Part shown: piece after piece, positions 16,164-28,189 of the stretch | Numbering within the stretch: position 1 is the stretch's first letter | How the letters are laid out: each line of letters opens with the position of its first letter | NCBI GenBank assembly: GCA_032718475.1 | Contig: JAUCBJ010002475.1 | Span: 1-38,756 of the forward strand | DNA from: Nemertoderma westbladi | Taxonomy: Eukaryota; Xenacoelomorpha; Nemertodermatida; Nemertodermatidae | Direction: 5' to 3' | Length of the DNA: 38,756 nt | Position numbers and translations under genes: made by a program | Notes under the pieces: generated by a model | What the model was told of the DNA's origin: nothing | Seen by the model: only the letters and a program-made list of their open reading frames with translations | Databases searched by the model: none

Positions 16164-19100
16164 TCAGATTCCTACATTGGAAGTTGGTGCTTTCCAAGAT
16201 GGTGGTCGGTCAGAAGTAGTTAGGGTGAGCTCGCTGTCGGTGTCCTTTTCATACGTAAGTGCTCGATACACTGCGGTATTTATCATGTAACAGGATTCGT
16301 CTTCGTCGGAGAATTCGTCCGTATAGAATCCTTCCATCTCAGAACTTTGGTCAGTGTCGTTCACATCACTGAATTGGACATGCAGTTCGGAATCACTTAC
16401 CTGACTCGGGCTGTTTCGCTCGAATTCAGTGTGCAACAAGATATGATGTTTCGCACCGCACTTTGCAAACCTTGAGTCGGAGTAACAGGTTTGCCGTTGG
16501 CGTTCTTGTCTGAGGCAATTATAACACAACCGCTTATCCCACATGACTTCCCGTCTATCCGTTAATGATTTCTTTAGGAATTCATCACATACATTCAAAC
16601 GGTGGGGCCCGTCACACAACGCACATTTCGGTTTGATGTTACTTACCTTATTTTGAATAACGTTGTGCACACTCGTTCTTTCTTCGGGCTTTCTTACCTG
16701 AATTCTTTTAGGAGACGGAGGAGGAGTTTTTCTTACCTGTTCTCTCCTGTCATTAGTTCGAGACCTGAATTTACTTACGTCTTTGGGCGTTTTGTTGACA
16801 TAATAAGATCTTTCAGTGTCTTTCCCGCTGTCCTCTCCTTGAGAAGCCTGGCTTTCGCCGTCGTCGGTATAACACACTGGTGTTACCTTTCTCCTAGAAA
16901 CGGGTTTCTCACTTACCTTATTTTCCGGTGTCTTTTCTCTGGACTGCTTTAGGAGCTGTAATTTCACTTCTCCATCTAAGAATGACATGAGATCAGCCAT
17001 GGTAGGGTCTCGTCGTTGTTGTTCCATCATATATAACACTTTCTTATCCCAGCGTGTACCTACTCCACCCTTCGGTAAAGTAGAGGCCACGGCTCCAATA
17101 ACCATAGAACTCTGATATTCATGAGACTTACCTAGCCAATCTAATTGTCTACAGATCTCCTGAATTTCATCGTAAAACTCTATAATCCCGCTGCTAATGA
17201 ATTTTCGGGGAGCTACCAATTTTGCATACAAATACCTAGCTATGTTATTCCTATTACCATACCTGATGTTTAGGGTATCCCAAACTTGTCTTAATCCATC
17301 TGGATGTCCAATAAACTTTAACGCCATTAACTTGGGAGATCCTTCCAAGCACTCGATGAGGAATCTAAGTTTCTCTTCGTTAGATAGCACAGAGTTCTGT
17401 ATGTTATCTTTGTAATATTCATTAAAAGGTAACCATTTCATCTCATCTCCATTGAACTTGACAATCTCTCCCACCTTTACCGCTTGACGGGCTTCGGTTC
17501 TAGCCATTTGACGCGTAAAACTTTCTTGGGCCATCGTGTTATTTAATATCGAGTTATCGGTATATAAATTTCTCGGATTATGATCAAGTCTATAGGGAAT
17601 ATCATTGTCAACAGGATTATAATTACCCTTAATAGGGTTCACTATAGGAGTTTCTACTTCGCTAGCAGTATAGATGCGTGTAGGCTCCACACCTTGCGCA
17701 TGAAATACTTCAGACCTAACAGGTTGACACATTGTTACCGGGGTTGGTGGTATACCCTTTTGTGTATTTACTAATTTATCACGTTCTAACGCAATACTTT
17801 GCTGCACTTCTTGCAACTCTAACCTACTCTCTCTAATTGTTCCCTTTAACTGCTGCACAGTTCCCTCCATCTCCTGGGCCTGCTGAGAGGAGCGAGAATG
17901 TTGTTCCCTCAGCTGTCCGAGCAGGAGACCCATCTCCCGTCGTCCCTCATCTACCCACTCGACCGCCGAAGCGGGAGGCGCCAATGTTGTAGCGGGCGGA
18001 CGAGGGACAACGGGCGACAAGTCATGAATATTTCGCTCGGAGTCCAGGACATGAACAATTTCAGGGGTGGTTCTGTGGGGCACAGGTAGCTTCGTGCTGT
18101 GCAGAGGGAATTTAGAGGTAGGTTCAGGGAGTACAGGTGTCTCTATCACCGAAGGGGTGGCTTCGAGAACAGGCCTAATTATTTCAGGCTCATCTACTAT
18201 AGTAGGGAGTCTTTCTATGTTAATTATTTGGTCTGTGGGTTCTATACTACCTAAGGTTGTGTTATTTAGTTGCCTTCTAACAGCTGGGGGCAAATCAGGC
18301 AATTTCTGACGGTGGGACATTCTTCTATGTCTGCTTAGACGAGATCTATTTCCTCCGCCTTCAGGATCGGTGGTATCGCCTTCCTCAGATGATGTATATC
18401 CCTGTCTTTTGGGAGTTGATCGACCCATCATCTGCATTTGACTAGCTGTTAACTGTTTATTTATGCAGTCTTGATTCTCCTGAATGTTTTCCAATTCTAG
18501 TTGGGTGGTTTTTCAGAGGCTCTGCCTCTGCCGCTGCCACTGCCGCCTTTCTTTCCGCTTCGGCCACTGCCGCCTTTCTTTCCACTTCTACCGCCTTTCT
18601 TTCCACTTCTACCGCCTTTCTTTCCGCTTCTACTTCTGCCGCTGCCACTGCCGCTTTTCTTTCCGCTTCTGCCACTGCCACTGCTGCTGCCACTGCCGCT
18701 GTCTTTCTGTCTGCTATACGTTTTTTCTTTACTTGTTCTTCTTGGACCCTAGTGATGCGGAGGCGTTCATCAAATGTAGCTTGGTTCGAAGCTCTCATAT
18801 CCGCATCGATTGCGTCCAACACAAGGTTGGCTCCTTCACTATTAGGGCTAAGTCCATCTAGCCTTCTCCTCAACTCTTGATCACCTACAAAGCGTTGATA
18901 GTCTGACAGATAGATGTCAATGGCATCCCTCTTATGCGGTTTCTCTGCTGTCGCTTCACTTTCCACTTGGGAAAATGTAGCGTCTGTTGATTCTCCATGG
19001 GTTGAGCGCTCATCCAGCTGAGCTTTCCACTGAGCCGTTCCTTGAACCTGGAGACTCACCCGTTGAAACCAAGTCTTTACGGCAACTTGCAACGACGTGT

Positions 19101-19878
19101 CTTGTCTTCTTTTAGAAGCCTCCTCAAAGGCCGATAAGATTAGCCTGATTCGTAGAATTCTTTCTCTAACTTGATAAAGCAGCTGTCCCTGCTCTTGAGG
19201 TCCTTGGGGTTGTTGAAACAGTTGTTCTTTTAATCGCTCCATAGAGCCGAAGAATCCCTGTACGTATCCTGCTGCTGACCTCTTCCACACAGCTGGATCG
19301 ATGGTTTCTTTTGTTACTCCCATCCTGTGTATGTCTTCCCAGGCAGCTTCCGATAAGTCAAACGGGAGTCCGGGTCCGGGGAAGTTCCATTGCGACTCGA
19401 CAATAGACTTCAGTTCTTCCCTTATGTATCCCGCATAACTATCCTTGGTCGATCGCTTACTTGTCGCCCAATCAATCTGGTGTTCTTCCACCACAATCAA
19501 TACCCTAGTGAGTACGGCTGCAGGAAGGATGAGAAGGGGATCTGAATAAACCGCATCCGTCATCTTTGTTCCGCGCTCGGGTGTCCGCTCTACAGTATCC
19601 TCACTACTGGAGCTGTCGGGCCGCTGAGAAATACGTTCTCGGCTCGAATGTTGCTGCCGTTCCGCTGCTTCGTGGTCCCGCTTAACCTGAGCTCGAGTGC
19701 CTATGATAGACCTACGGTGTTGGACTAGCCTAGGGTGTGATACTACTACTGGAGGGATGATCTTTCTTACAGTAGGAGGTGAGTTGAACTTCGGTCTCAC
19801 ACGTTCCACACTCCTGTCTGGGTCACAGATGGTTGTATCTAGGAGACTGTCTGACAGGTTTTGCTTTGTGTCAGACAT
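16164..19878 (-). pseudogene. Gag of element B (frameshifted)
   Basis: The start at 19878 matches that of A. The N-terminal frame runs to 18457 and the remainder is open from 18494 in another frame; comparison with A places a one-base loss in an A/T run near 18509-18514, at the end of the coiled-coil repeat. The central gag domain is well preserved. In the zinc-knuckle region the second motif has lost its His (ERQRQTC instead of GHQRRTC) and the third its first Cys (RFAKC), so nucleic-acid binding is probably impaired. It is very similar to Gag of A outside the coiled coil. Confidence 0.85.
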
Positions 19879-20014
19879 GTTTGTTTGTACAGTTGAATGT
19901 CTACTGCTATATTACAGTTTAAGCAAGTCTAGTAATTCAGTATCACTGTTAGCCTAGTAATTAATTACCGATACTGCTACTCAGTGTAGCGTGATATATA
20001 TATAATATATTAGA

Positions 20015-20264
20015 ATACTGGTATGCTTATAGTATATATATAAGTATTATTACAGACTAGGTTTGTCACAGAATACCGGTATGTAATTTCAGCACAAATA
20101 TATAGCAATATATGATAAGCCTATCGTGAATACCGGTATGCAGCTTACGCTTATAGTATATATATAAGTATAATTTCAGACTAGAATTGATTACAGAATA
20201 CCGGTATGATTTCAGCCTAAATTTATAGAAATAAATATAATAAGCCTTTGGTAAATACCGGTAT
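20015..20264. repeat. Array of five ACCGGT-type palindromes, leader of B
   Basis: ATACCGGTAT occurs at 20073, 20130, 20198 and 20255, with ATACTGGTAT at 20015. Spacings are 58, 57, 68 and 57 bp. Same number and period as in A. Confidence 0.85.
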
Positions 20265-20802
20265 GTCAATTATTTTAGAATAATTGAATTTCTGAAATTT
20301 TAGGGATTACTTGGTTACTTTGCTTTACTTGATTACCGTTATTTAAGCAGTAGTCCAACTGATATTTAGACCTAATTGTTGTATGACAGGACTACTATTT
20401 TATAAATCGGTTTGAGTTGATTTATAATATATATACCCCTATAATGGGTTTTGTCAATATTTGAAATAAATGTTATTATTTCTGGGGGGAGTCACTACAC
20501 AGAAGCTGTGCGCTCTCAGTGAGGTGCTACTTGTTGGACACTAAAACAAATAATTCTAATTTACCTAAGATACTTAATACTACAAATTACGTACAATTCG
20601 GGGTGAGATTACAATCTCTAAATAAACACAAAAATTACACGTACGAAATTTTAGGGTAATTTTACAAGAAGTCTACAAACCAGCCTAACAAAGGGTTAGA
20701 ATATCTGGTTATTACAACGAACAGGGTACTACGGTGTTTGAAAATAATAAGTAGTAGTAAATATACTGCGTTGTCCAGATAGGAAAATACCACCGTCTGA
20801 CG

Positions 20803-20826
20803 ACTTATAGCCGTATCGCTATAAGT
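20803..20826. promoter_or_regulatory. Conserved leader hairpin of B
   Basis: A 9-bp stem ACTTATAGC / GCTATAAGT with loop CGTATC. It matches the hairpin at 12029 in A with one compensatory base-pair change. Confidence 0.6.
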
Positions 20827-21210
20827 ACTACGTTATGTATCACGGAGTGTTCCTACCTAGAAGTTAATTACCGCGGTCTACCAGAACCAACGTGCCTATT
20901 AACCACTTTACAACACAAATATACTGCCTATACACTAATTACCTTCGGAAAGCACTGTACACTAAACCCTAAATTAGGTACAAGTACTCATACAACCAAT
21001 AATCAGTAGTTAAAATACTTGAACAGCTAAAAGAACCACTGTATCTGCTGGAGTGACCGGGGCACAAAATCACCAGTCTTTACCTACGCCTAGCAGCCCT
21101 GATGTAGTACCGGGGTTAATTTAACTATAACGGTATATATAACAAGCACAATTACTGTAGGAATAAACTTGGGGATATGAATGTTGCGAATAATCGCATA
21201 AACTCTGAAT

Positions 21211-21795
21211 AATAAATATTACGCTACGCGTACAGACTACTCAAACAAAATGCAGACCAATTGCTGACAGACTACTATCAAGCCCAAACAAACTACGGTA
21301 TATGCAGACTCCGAAATGGTTAGTTAGTATGCGTTCTAACCGAGTAGTACGGCTTATTCTTTCGAGGGGGTTTACCTCACAGCTCTGGAAGCCCCTACGT
21401 TCCCAACTGGCACTTTATCGGACATACACTCTACACACACCGCGATCTCTTCAAACCTAACAACAGCTAGACAACAATCCAGCCTACAAATTATCTAAAT
21501 AAGAAATATTACACTACCCGTACAAACTACACAAACAAAATACAGACCAAACGCTGGCAGACTACTATCAAGCCTAAATACACTACAGTATATGCAGACT
21601 CCGAAATGGTTAGTTAGTATGCGTTCTAACCGAGTAGTACGACTTATTCTTTCGAGGGGGTTTACCTCACAGCTCTGGAAGCCCCTACTTTCCTAACTAG
21701 TACTTTTTCGGACATACGCTCTACACACACTACAGTAACTTCAGACTTAACAACAGTCAGACAACAGTCCAGCCTACAAATTATCTGTACAATCT
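21211..21795. repeat. Two-copy ~290-bp tandem repeat, leader of B
   Basis: Units are offset by 290 bp (TACGCTAC at 21220 against TACACTAC at 21510). Each contains the GAGGGGGTTTACC...GCCCCTAC segment. The duplication predates the split of A and B. Confidence 0.85.
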
Positions 21796-22066
21796 GAGCA
21801 GGCTTACACGCCTTCTGCTCAATATTAACCTACAAATAAATAAAACCTGACAGAAACAAGTAAAATCTCAATAAAAAACCAGGGCAGCCGTCCCTGATTA
21901 ATTATTAAGGCCTACCGGTATATAATTATCAAATTCGAATAATACTGCTGTACCTGTACTGCTGTAGGTACCGGTCCGGGTGGTTAGGTAGTCAAGCCTA
22001 CTGGGTACCGGTTGGCCGGTACTTCAGCTTTATTGCCTACTGCAATACAGATGCTATATCTGTTAT

Positions 22067-23247
22067 TGTACGCGCTTTCAGACATTTAGCAGTTTAACCT
22101 GCCAAATTGGGATGTCTTCGAGATAATAAATCGACTTTAGCCTATGACGAGTATTTGATACACTACATTAGCCGAAGCCAGTCTATGCGCGTCCATTCAC
22201 CCGTTGGATATACCCGGGAGACTGGATTCGGAAGCTTAATCTTATTGCGGTGTAGGCCTACTGTATTATTCGACTGATCGTAATATGTAATCTCTGACAA
22301 ATATTATTCACTTTCGGGAAATATTAACAGTTCCTTTAGGACGTGGCGCTCTAAATATGTAAACAGAGTTATGACTTAAACTAGACACAACGGGATGGCT
22401 ATAGATTCACGTATATGGCGCATTCTTTAGGATATGCTTTGTTATCAGTCACAATCATACACAATACTGCACAATGCTGATGCACACTGATCTGCCGACC
22501 TTCACTAATTTTAGTCACATATAAAGAGAACAACAGACAATACATGTAGTGCCCATGAAATAGCATTAGATTCACTTCAAACCACTTTAATGTAAGTCGC
22601 AATCGTTATATGTAACCGGTCTCTCTAACCTTCAGTATATCAAGAAGATTGGGGTGTCTGATTATTGATTGATATTCTCCAATATAATAATATTCCATCA
22701 ACAGATATAATGAATAACCGACAGTAAATAGCAGTACAAGTGTTAAGGTATAAATTGATATGATCGATTTGGTTTGTTTGATTGATATGAATTGTTAATA
22801 TAACAGATATACGTTCTATAATTAAGCCTACTAATGTTGGGCTAAAGACTGAAAAACACAGAGATTCCAAAAGCCGGTCTTCTAGGCTCAGGACAAAATG
22901 TAAACATTGACCCTGTGAGCTGTTGCAGATAGCTTTCAACACAAAGAGGAAAAGCTCTCATTGGCAGAGCTCCATATTCCACAGATTCCACGAATGTCTA
23001 AATGCCGAACTATTCGGGTTTTTGCAGCCCTTAGCCAACACACAGGATGAATCACTCTGCTTGGTTGACCTTGCTCTGGTTGGTTGATCGAACAGAACAA
23101 AGAGGCCATACGTACAGCAAATCAGCCAATCAGCCGGTAGCTTGCATCATTTGAGTTAGGGAGTTTTTCTTTAGAGTATTTGAGCGCATTGAGGGAAACT
23201 GGATTGCGAAGCAAAAGGGCCAGTTATATCCCACAAAAGCTTTTACA
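22067..23247 (-). repeat. 5' LTR of element B
   Basis: 1181 bp, from TGTAAAAGCTTTTGTGGGAT (reverse complement at 23247) to GCGCGTACA (reverse complement at 22067). The U3 part aligns with C (inverted CCAAT and GCTGATTTGCTGTACG near 23110-23140) but not with the first 330 bp of A. This LTR end lies 539 bp from the evi5 start codon. Its own transcription would run away from evi5. Confidence 0.85.
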
Positions 23248-23785
23248 AGTTCTTTAATTGGCAATGTTACATTCGGGCTTAGTAATTTTGTATATCGAAT
23301 GTAACATATTTATAGGATCCAATGTAACATAATTGCGGTTACGTTCGATACGTAATAACTATGTTAGTATGTTACATTCGATCCTGATTACGTTCGGTCA
23401 TGTATCCGTTCCGTGCATTGGCATATGTATGGATACGCCAGTACGCCGAGAAGTTTAACCCTTCATTTCTGACTAGCTGTCCTCTACAGTAGTCACACAG
23501 CACGACAGCGCAGCACAGTCGTCCTACTGTCCTACTCCAGTCTGCCAGTCAGCCAGTACTCTACTCCCAGACTCCTGCCTGCCTGTACGCCAGTCTGCCA
23601 TTTCCAATACCGTACTCCTGCTGCTGCTGTCAGGCTGTCCTGCCTGCCTGCTGCCTGCCTGCCCTGCTGTCTGCGAATCTGAATGCCTAAGACATTAGGC
23701 GGAGTAGGCCTATCACCTAAGACTGTGACTGTAAGACATGAAGGTGAAGACCTCAATTTTATAAAAATGCACAGGTGCAATTACA
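23248..23785 (+). promoter_or_regulatory. Putative promoter and 5' UTR of evi5
   Basis: The space between the outer LTR and the evi5 ATG. The first 130 bp hold four copies of TGTTACATTCG or its complement. From about 23480 the sequence is rich in CAGT/CTGC runs, including (CTGC)n near 23575-23660, with no TATA box recognised. Upstream ATGs at 23683 (frame overlapping the main start, ending near 23808) and 23738 (9-codon ORF ending at 23764) could damp translation if the transcript includes them. The transcription start is unknown, and an additional upstream exon cannot be excluded. Confidence 0.45.
23265..23380. repeat. Cluster of TGTTACATTCG motifs in direct and inverted copies
   Basis: TGTTACATTCG at 23265-23275 and 23370-23380; its complement CGAATGTAACA at 23296-23306 and, with one mismatch, at 23319-23329. 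This makes two nested inverted pairs within 116 bp, directly beside the LTR and upstream of evi5. Confidence 0.8.
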
Positions 23786-23934
23786 ATGGAACATTGCGAA
23801 GCGAATAACAATAACAACTGCGGAAGAGGAATGAATGCTGCCGGTGTAGCTGTGATCAACAAAGACACGGATCTGCCGACGAAGCTAAACGCATCAGAGT
23901 TAGATCTCTTGGCTAAATTGGATAATCAGAATAG
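23786..23934 (+). CDS. evi5: evi5 exon 1 (first coding exon)
   Basis: ATG at 23786 followed by 49 codons and two bases, with donor GTTGGT at 23935. The N-terminus is Asn-rich and polar. It ends in SELDLLAKLDNQN-R, the motif that precedes the linker in EVI5 proteins. The split AG|G codon restores Arg precisely when joined to exon 2, giving NRLIESD as in the family, and this phase agreement is strong support. The ATG is the first in this frame of the exon; the alternative upstream ATGs are in other frames. Confidence 0.85.
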
Positions 23935-26390
23935 GTTGGTTTAGGCATTGGGTGTCGGGTAGGTATTACTGTCTTCATCTTCAGGTATTGGGCCTTCCTG
24001 TCGGCGTATGGCAGTTGGGCAGTACTGCCTGACTCCAGTATGCTGGTATGGTATAGCTATAAATGTATAACTGCTGAACTGTATAATACTGTGTACTGGC
24101 TGGCTGGCAGTCCGGAGTTCCGGAGCGGTACGCATATTACCATGCGGGTACCGGTACGCTATGCGCGAAATTATAATGTCAAATGTATAAACTTGTTGTT
24201 CCACAACAACGTCATGAACAAACGGGGTTCATTCTTCATTGAAATATGTGTTTAACTTTAGCATCTACCGTAGAAATGGCGATATAATTAATTCGTTTTC
24301 AGCAGTTTTATTAGGCCTTTATTTATGCAGTTATGTATTTAGCCAGTTAGCAGGTTCGTGCTTCGTGGTAAGGAAAATAATAACACTACCTGCACCTGAC
24401 TACATCACTACTGCACTACGGTACCAGACCAGCAACCGGTAGGCCTAATAAAAACATGAAATCGAATTCAGGAATTGCAATGTTTTTTTCTGTGACCTGT
24501 CCTGTCCGTCTAGAATACTTACAAAAATCGCGCCACGCGGGTTCAGTTCAGGTTTATATGAGAAGCGCGCCATCACATCACACGCCCCATATCATTTCAC
24601 GCCAGGACCCTTAATTGGAGGACCCTTAAAAGGACCCACACTGGTCTAGGCATGTTGAGTAAAGTCGACCTAAATTCCACTACCGGTACAGTTACAGACT
24701 GACAGACAGACAGATAGTTCAATAATTTTAAATTTGTTATACCGGTACTGATATATATATAATGATATAACAGATATAACAGAAAGACAAGTTCCATTTC
24801 AGCGGTCAGTAATGGTTGACCGATGCGCCTGTAATTTGCCTCTCGTCAACAAGTCAACCCCACCGACTAGCGGTACTGGCTGTTTTTGCTGACGGGGCTC
24901 TGTCGAACAACGCGCTCCTGATAGCAGTAAAGGGGGTCTCTTTATTGAGAGGCATTATTATTATTGCCGCGGAACTGCCCCAACTCATCACCTCTCCCAC
25001 TCTTGCTCTCCGACGAAAATAACATAAAATCAACATACACCAACCCACTACCCTACCCCACACCGCGACACCCACCCACACCTACGATCTGAAAGATTGT
25101 ACCCAATACAAAAAAACAGGATAAGTTGAATCATACAAATAAAGCGGTAAGCTTGCAAGACGAATGCATGATTTACTGAGAATATCGGTCATAATCTCAC
25201 TTAATGGAATACTGTAGGCCTACATATTGTTCAAAACTTTTAACTAAATTAATTGCAATGCTCACCTATCATTTCGCCGAGTGTCAATACATACTCTTAC
25301 ATACTCATGCATGTTAAAAATTAAGGTAAATGGTACTGTACAAATCTGACAAATACTGGGATTGTAATTCAACTAGCATGATATAAACTAACGAACAATT
25401 GGCAATTAATATGGCTGATATTTACTTCTTTTTCATGTATATTTTTCAGAAATATTTCAATTGCATTAATTTACATATTTTCAGGCCCTTTCATCCCATT
25501 TTACCAAATTTTATATTTTCAGGGATTTTAATTTCCATGCGGTATAGGGTTCCGCAACTTTTAGTGGCAAAACTAGAGACATCTAACCCAGGTTAGGGTA
25601 TTCCTTAAATACCCCCTACGTAGGTGTTGGGCTGGGCTCCTATAATGGGTAAGATACAGCATAGCGCACTACCCAACTAACAAATTTCCAACTAAATCTT
25701 TCACTTGTTTTCTCTAAAACGCTCAAACTACCGTCCCAACTTCAGAAAAACAGATTAAAATTGGATTAGTTAGTAATAAATACTATTACTATTTAATAAA
25801 GGTTCTATACTTATAATGATAACGGACAATATCTCTCCTAAATACCCAACAAAACAATCCATCTAAACACTATTCCCCTCCCAATTAACAGATTACCACT
25901 ACATCTCACTATACCACATCAAAAATCAATGTCACATCACCACTGCCCTTTCATTACATTTATAATGATATCAACAACCCAAAGATACCCCATTTGCTAT
26001 AATCTTATTGATAAAGCGCGATTTTATCGATGGAGATAAAATTATACCCCTGTTATATTGAATATATACACCAAGCATCATCCTGAAAAGAACAAACCAA
26101 CAACAGCTATGGGAAATTTTTTTAAAACGAATAAACATGTCAACTGTTGATTTATGACTCCAGCTAATGGACTATAATAAACAAACTCCAAGTGACTCTC
26201 GAATTACAGACCTTCCAACCACCACGCAATGCTCCCATTCCTACACCATTAATGAAACACTCATAACCGACCTTAGGATTAGCCTCCCCTCCATTCCCCA
26301 CACGGCGGGCAGCATTATTAGTCCTTCAGAATAAAAAATAAAATGTGGTAAAATTTTACAATTCCGTCTCCCAGCCAGACTACAAATCGC

Positions 26391-26460
26391 AGACAAGTCT
26401 ACGCTTGACAAGACTACATTTGTAGTCTTGTACACCTTCCAAGACTACATTGTAACCTTG
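26391..26460. repeat. Short palindromic repeat CAAGACTACA / TGTAGTCTTG
   Basis: GACAAGTCTAC-GC-TTGACAAGACTACA is followed at once by TTTGTAGTCTTG, giving 10-bp inverted arms separated by 2 nt. A related stretch lies at 27898-27950. The two copies flank the non-LTR insertion at about 0.5 and 0.3 kb. May be a small non-autonomous element or simple hairpins. Confidence 0.5.
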
Positions 26461-26927
26461 GATACTTGCTTATTTCCCACAATATGATATCTTGGAATGT
26501 CACATGGTAGCATGGCCCAAAAAAGACAACAGATGAATGACACGAGCATCATCAAGTTTATATTATTATAATTCATCATTTTCATTAATTAAAATTTATT
26601 ATGATCCTCAGATAATGTGAACGGTGTTAATACTGTAGTAATGGACTACAAGTTAAAAATTAATCGTCTTTAATTAAGGTACAGAGTATTTCATCTTTAA
26701 ACCTTACTTTACGTACCTAACTGTTCATTCAATATACTACTATTGATTAGCCTAAATCGAACAATTACCACTAACGGAACTCTACAGATTACGTCTACAT
26801 TTATATAAAATTGATTAACAATCAAACTAAGTCACATGATTTCGATATTAGGCCGTCAACCGCAGGACAATTTATAGTGTAAACAAACATAGGCTCTTTT
26901 TATATACTGTTTGGTATAACAGTGGGC

Positions 26928-27630
26928 ATACACCTCTGTCCTCAGCAAGTCTCTGATCGGATGAGCATAACCTCAAAAGATGGTATGCTTGAGCATGTGG
27001 ACGACTTCTGTTACCTGGGATCATGGATCCGGAAGTCAGGTGAGGACCTTCGAATACGTAAGGGAAAGGCATGGGCAGCCTTGAATAGGCTTTCCGGGAT
27101 TTGGAAGTCACCGAGAATTAATCGGAAACTTAAGGTCCGATTATTTAGAGCAGCAGTAGTTCCAGTACTCCTCTACGGGAGTCCATGCTTGGCTCTAACT
27201 GCTGAGGACACCAAATCTCTGGATGGCACATTCACAAGAATGCTACGCCGGGTTCATTGTGTCAAGTACAATGCACACATCTCCAACCAGACGCTATAAC
27301 ATTGGAGGTGTCTCATTGGTTCCCCCAAGCTTGACACTAGAACAAAATCGCCTCCGCTTTGCAGGACATTGCTTTCGCCGTGAGGACCAACCAGTGCATA
27401 ATCTTGTACTTTGGCAGCCTCATGGAGTGAATAAGCATGGTGGACAGCCCATGACTTTCTTGAGACGCATCTTAAAGGACACTGGCCTTGAAGATGCGGA
27501 TGATCTAGCAAATGTCATGGGTGATAGGGAGTTGTGGCGGTGCAATTTTGTCGATAAGCCGGCACAGCATTCTTAAAAATGCAGCTGCAATGCAGCATGC
27601 CGATCCTAGTAGTAGTAGTATACACCTCTG
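26928..27630 (+). mobile_element. Non-LTR retrotransposon copy 1, 5'-truncated, with target duplications
   Basis: The element (26939-27619) is bounded by direct repeats ATACACCTCTG at 26928-26938 and 27620-27630, the footprint of target-primed reverse transcription. It holds only the part after the RT core: YLGSWIRKSGEDLRIRKGKA, a VPVLLYGSPC stretch, then RLRFAGHCFRREDQP and LVLWQPHG. This C-terminal layout is typical of RTE-like and related non-LTR elements; the clade is uncertain. Coding is broken by a 2-bp loss near 27291 relative to copy 3. The 3' end is CCTAG(TAG)n. It is nearly identical to 35089-35768, so insertion was recent. Confidence 0.9.
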
Positions 27631-27897
27631 CAGCAATGTTTGAATAAGTTATAATACTCAAAACTTTCGCCCATCATTATGCCTGTAATTTCGCCCCATA
27701 TAAATTTGTTGGATGGGCAATTGCCCTCCTTGCCCCCTTGTCCCGTACGCCTATGGGACTATTAATTGTTGACAAGTTACGCATTTCATATGTAACTTAT
27801 TTGTGTCAAGAAGATATGTATACTTGTCCACCAATTTACAGTATTCACGAGGTCATTGTTACAAGACTACTATATTTAGGGACAAACCACACAATAT

Positions 27898-27950
27898 TTG
27901 ACAAGTCTACTTTGACAAGACTACTTTTTTTATAATAGTCTTGGAAACAA
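27898..27950. repeat. Second copy of the CAAGACTAC repeat
   Basis: GACAAGTCTACTTTGACAAGACTAC followed by a T-rich spacer and a reverse-complementary TAGTCTTGG. Related to 26391-26460. Confidence 0.45.
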
Positions 27951-28189
27951 TAGCTATTGTAGCCAAACTACAGTTCATTAAAAATTAGGGTTAAAAAAAC
28001 ACAAGGGTTGTTTTAAACACATGTTTCGAAACACTTGTTTTTTTTGTTTTTTTAAAGATAAAAAGCAATGTTTTTTTGAACAAAGACTGCATAAACAATA
28101 TGAGCTATAAATGCATGGTATACCTATAATTCACACCACCACTCCCATATACTGTATATGTAGTAGTACAGTAATAGGCCGAAGCTTTC

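Larger units (their letters stand above)
19879..22066 (-). other. Long 5' leader of element B
   Basis: 2.2 kb between gag and the LTR, collinear with the leader of A. It shares the five-palindrome array, the hairpin at 20803-20826 and the ~290-bp duplication, but lacks the 38-bp triplication and the junction duplication. No ORF of note on the sense strand. Confidence 0.75.
14635..23247 (-). mobile_element. Element B: older BEL/Pao retrotransposon, 5' half
   Basis: Read on the - strand: 5' LTR 22067-23247, leader 19879-22066, gag 19878-16164, protease and the start of RT down to 14635, where element A is inserted. The rest (RT catalytic part, RNase H, integrase, ORF3 and 3' LTR) should lie left of the window. 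The coding region carries one frameshift, two in-frame stop codons and lost zinc-binding residues, so B is older than A. AGTTC (23248-23252) is the expected target duplication beside the 5' LTR. Confidence 0.85.

Noticed and set aside
24816-25081. Overlapping 68- and 75-codon ORFs on both strands in a GC-richer patch
   Set aside because: No recognised motif, no splice context and openness on both strands; GC content explains the lack of stops.
25550-25596. Frame reading QLLVAKLETSNPG, resembling the EVI5 LLAKL motif
   Set aside because: It has an extra residue, and joining at its GT would give the wrong phase and a stop with exon 2. The exon at 23786-23934 fits the motif and the phase exactly.
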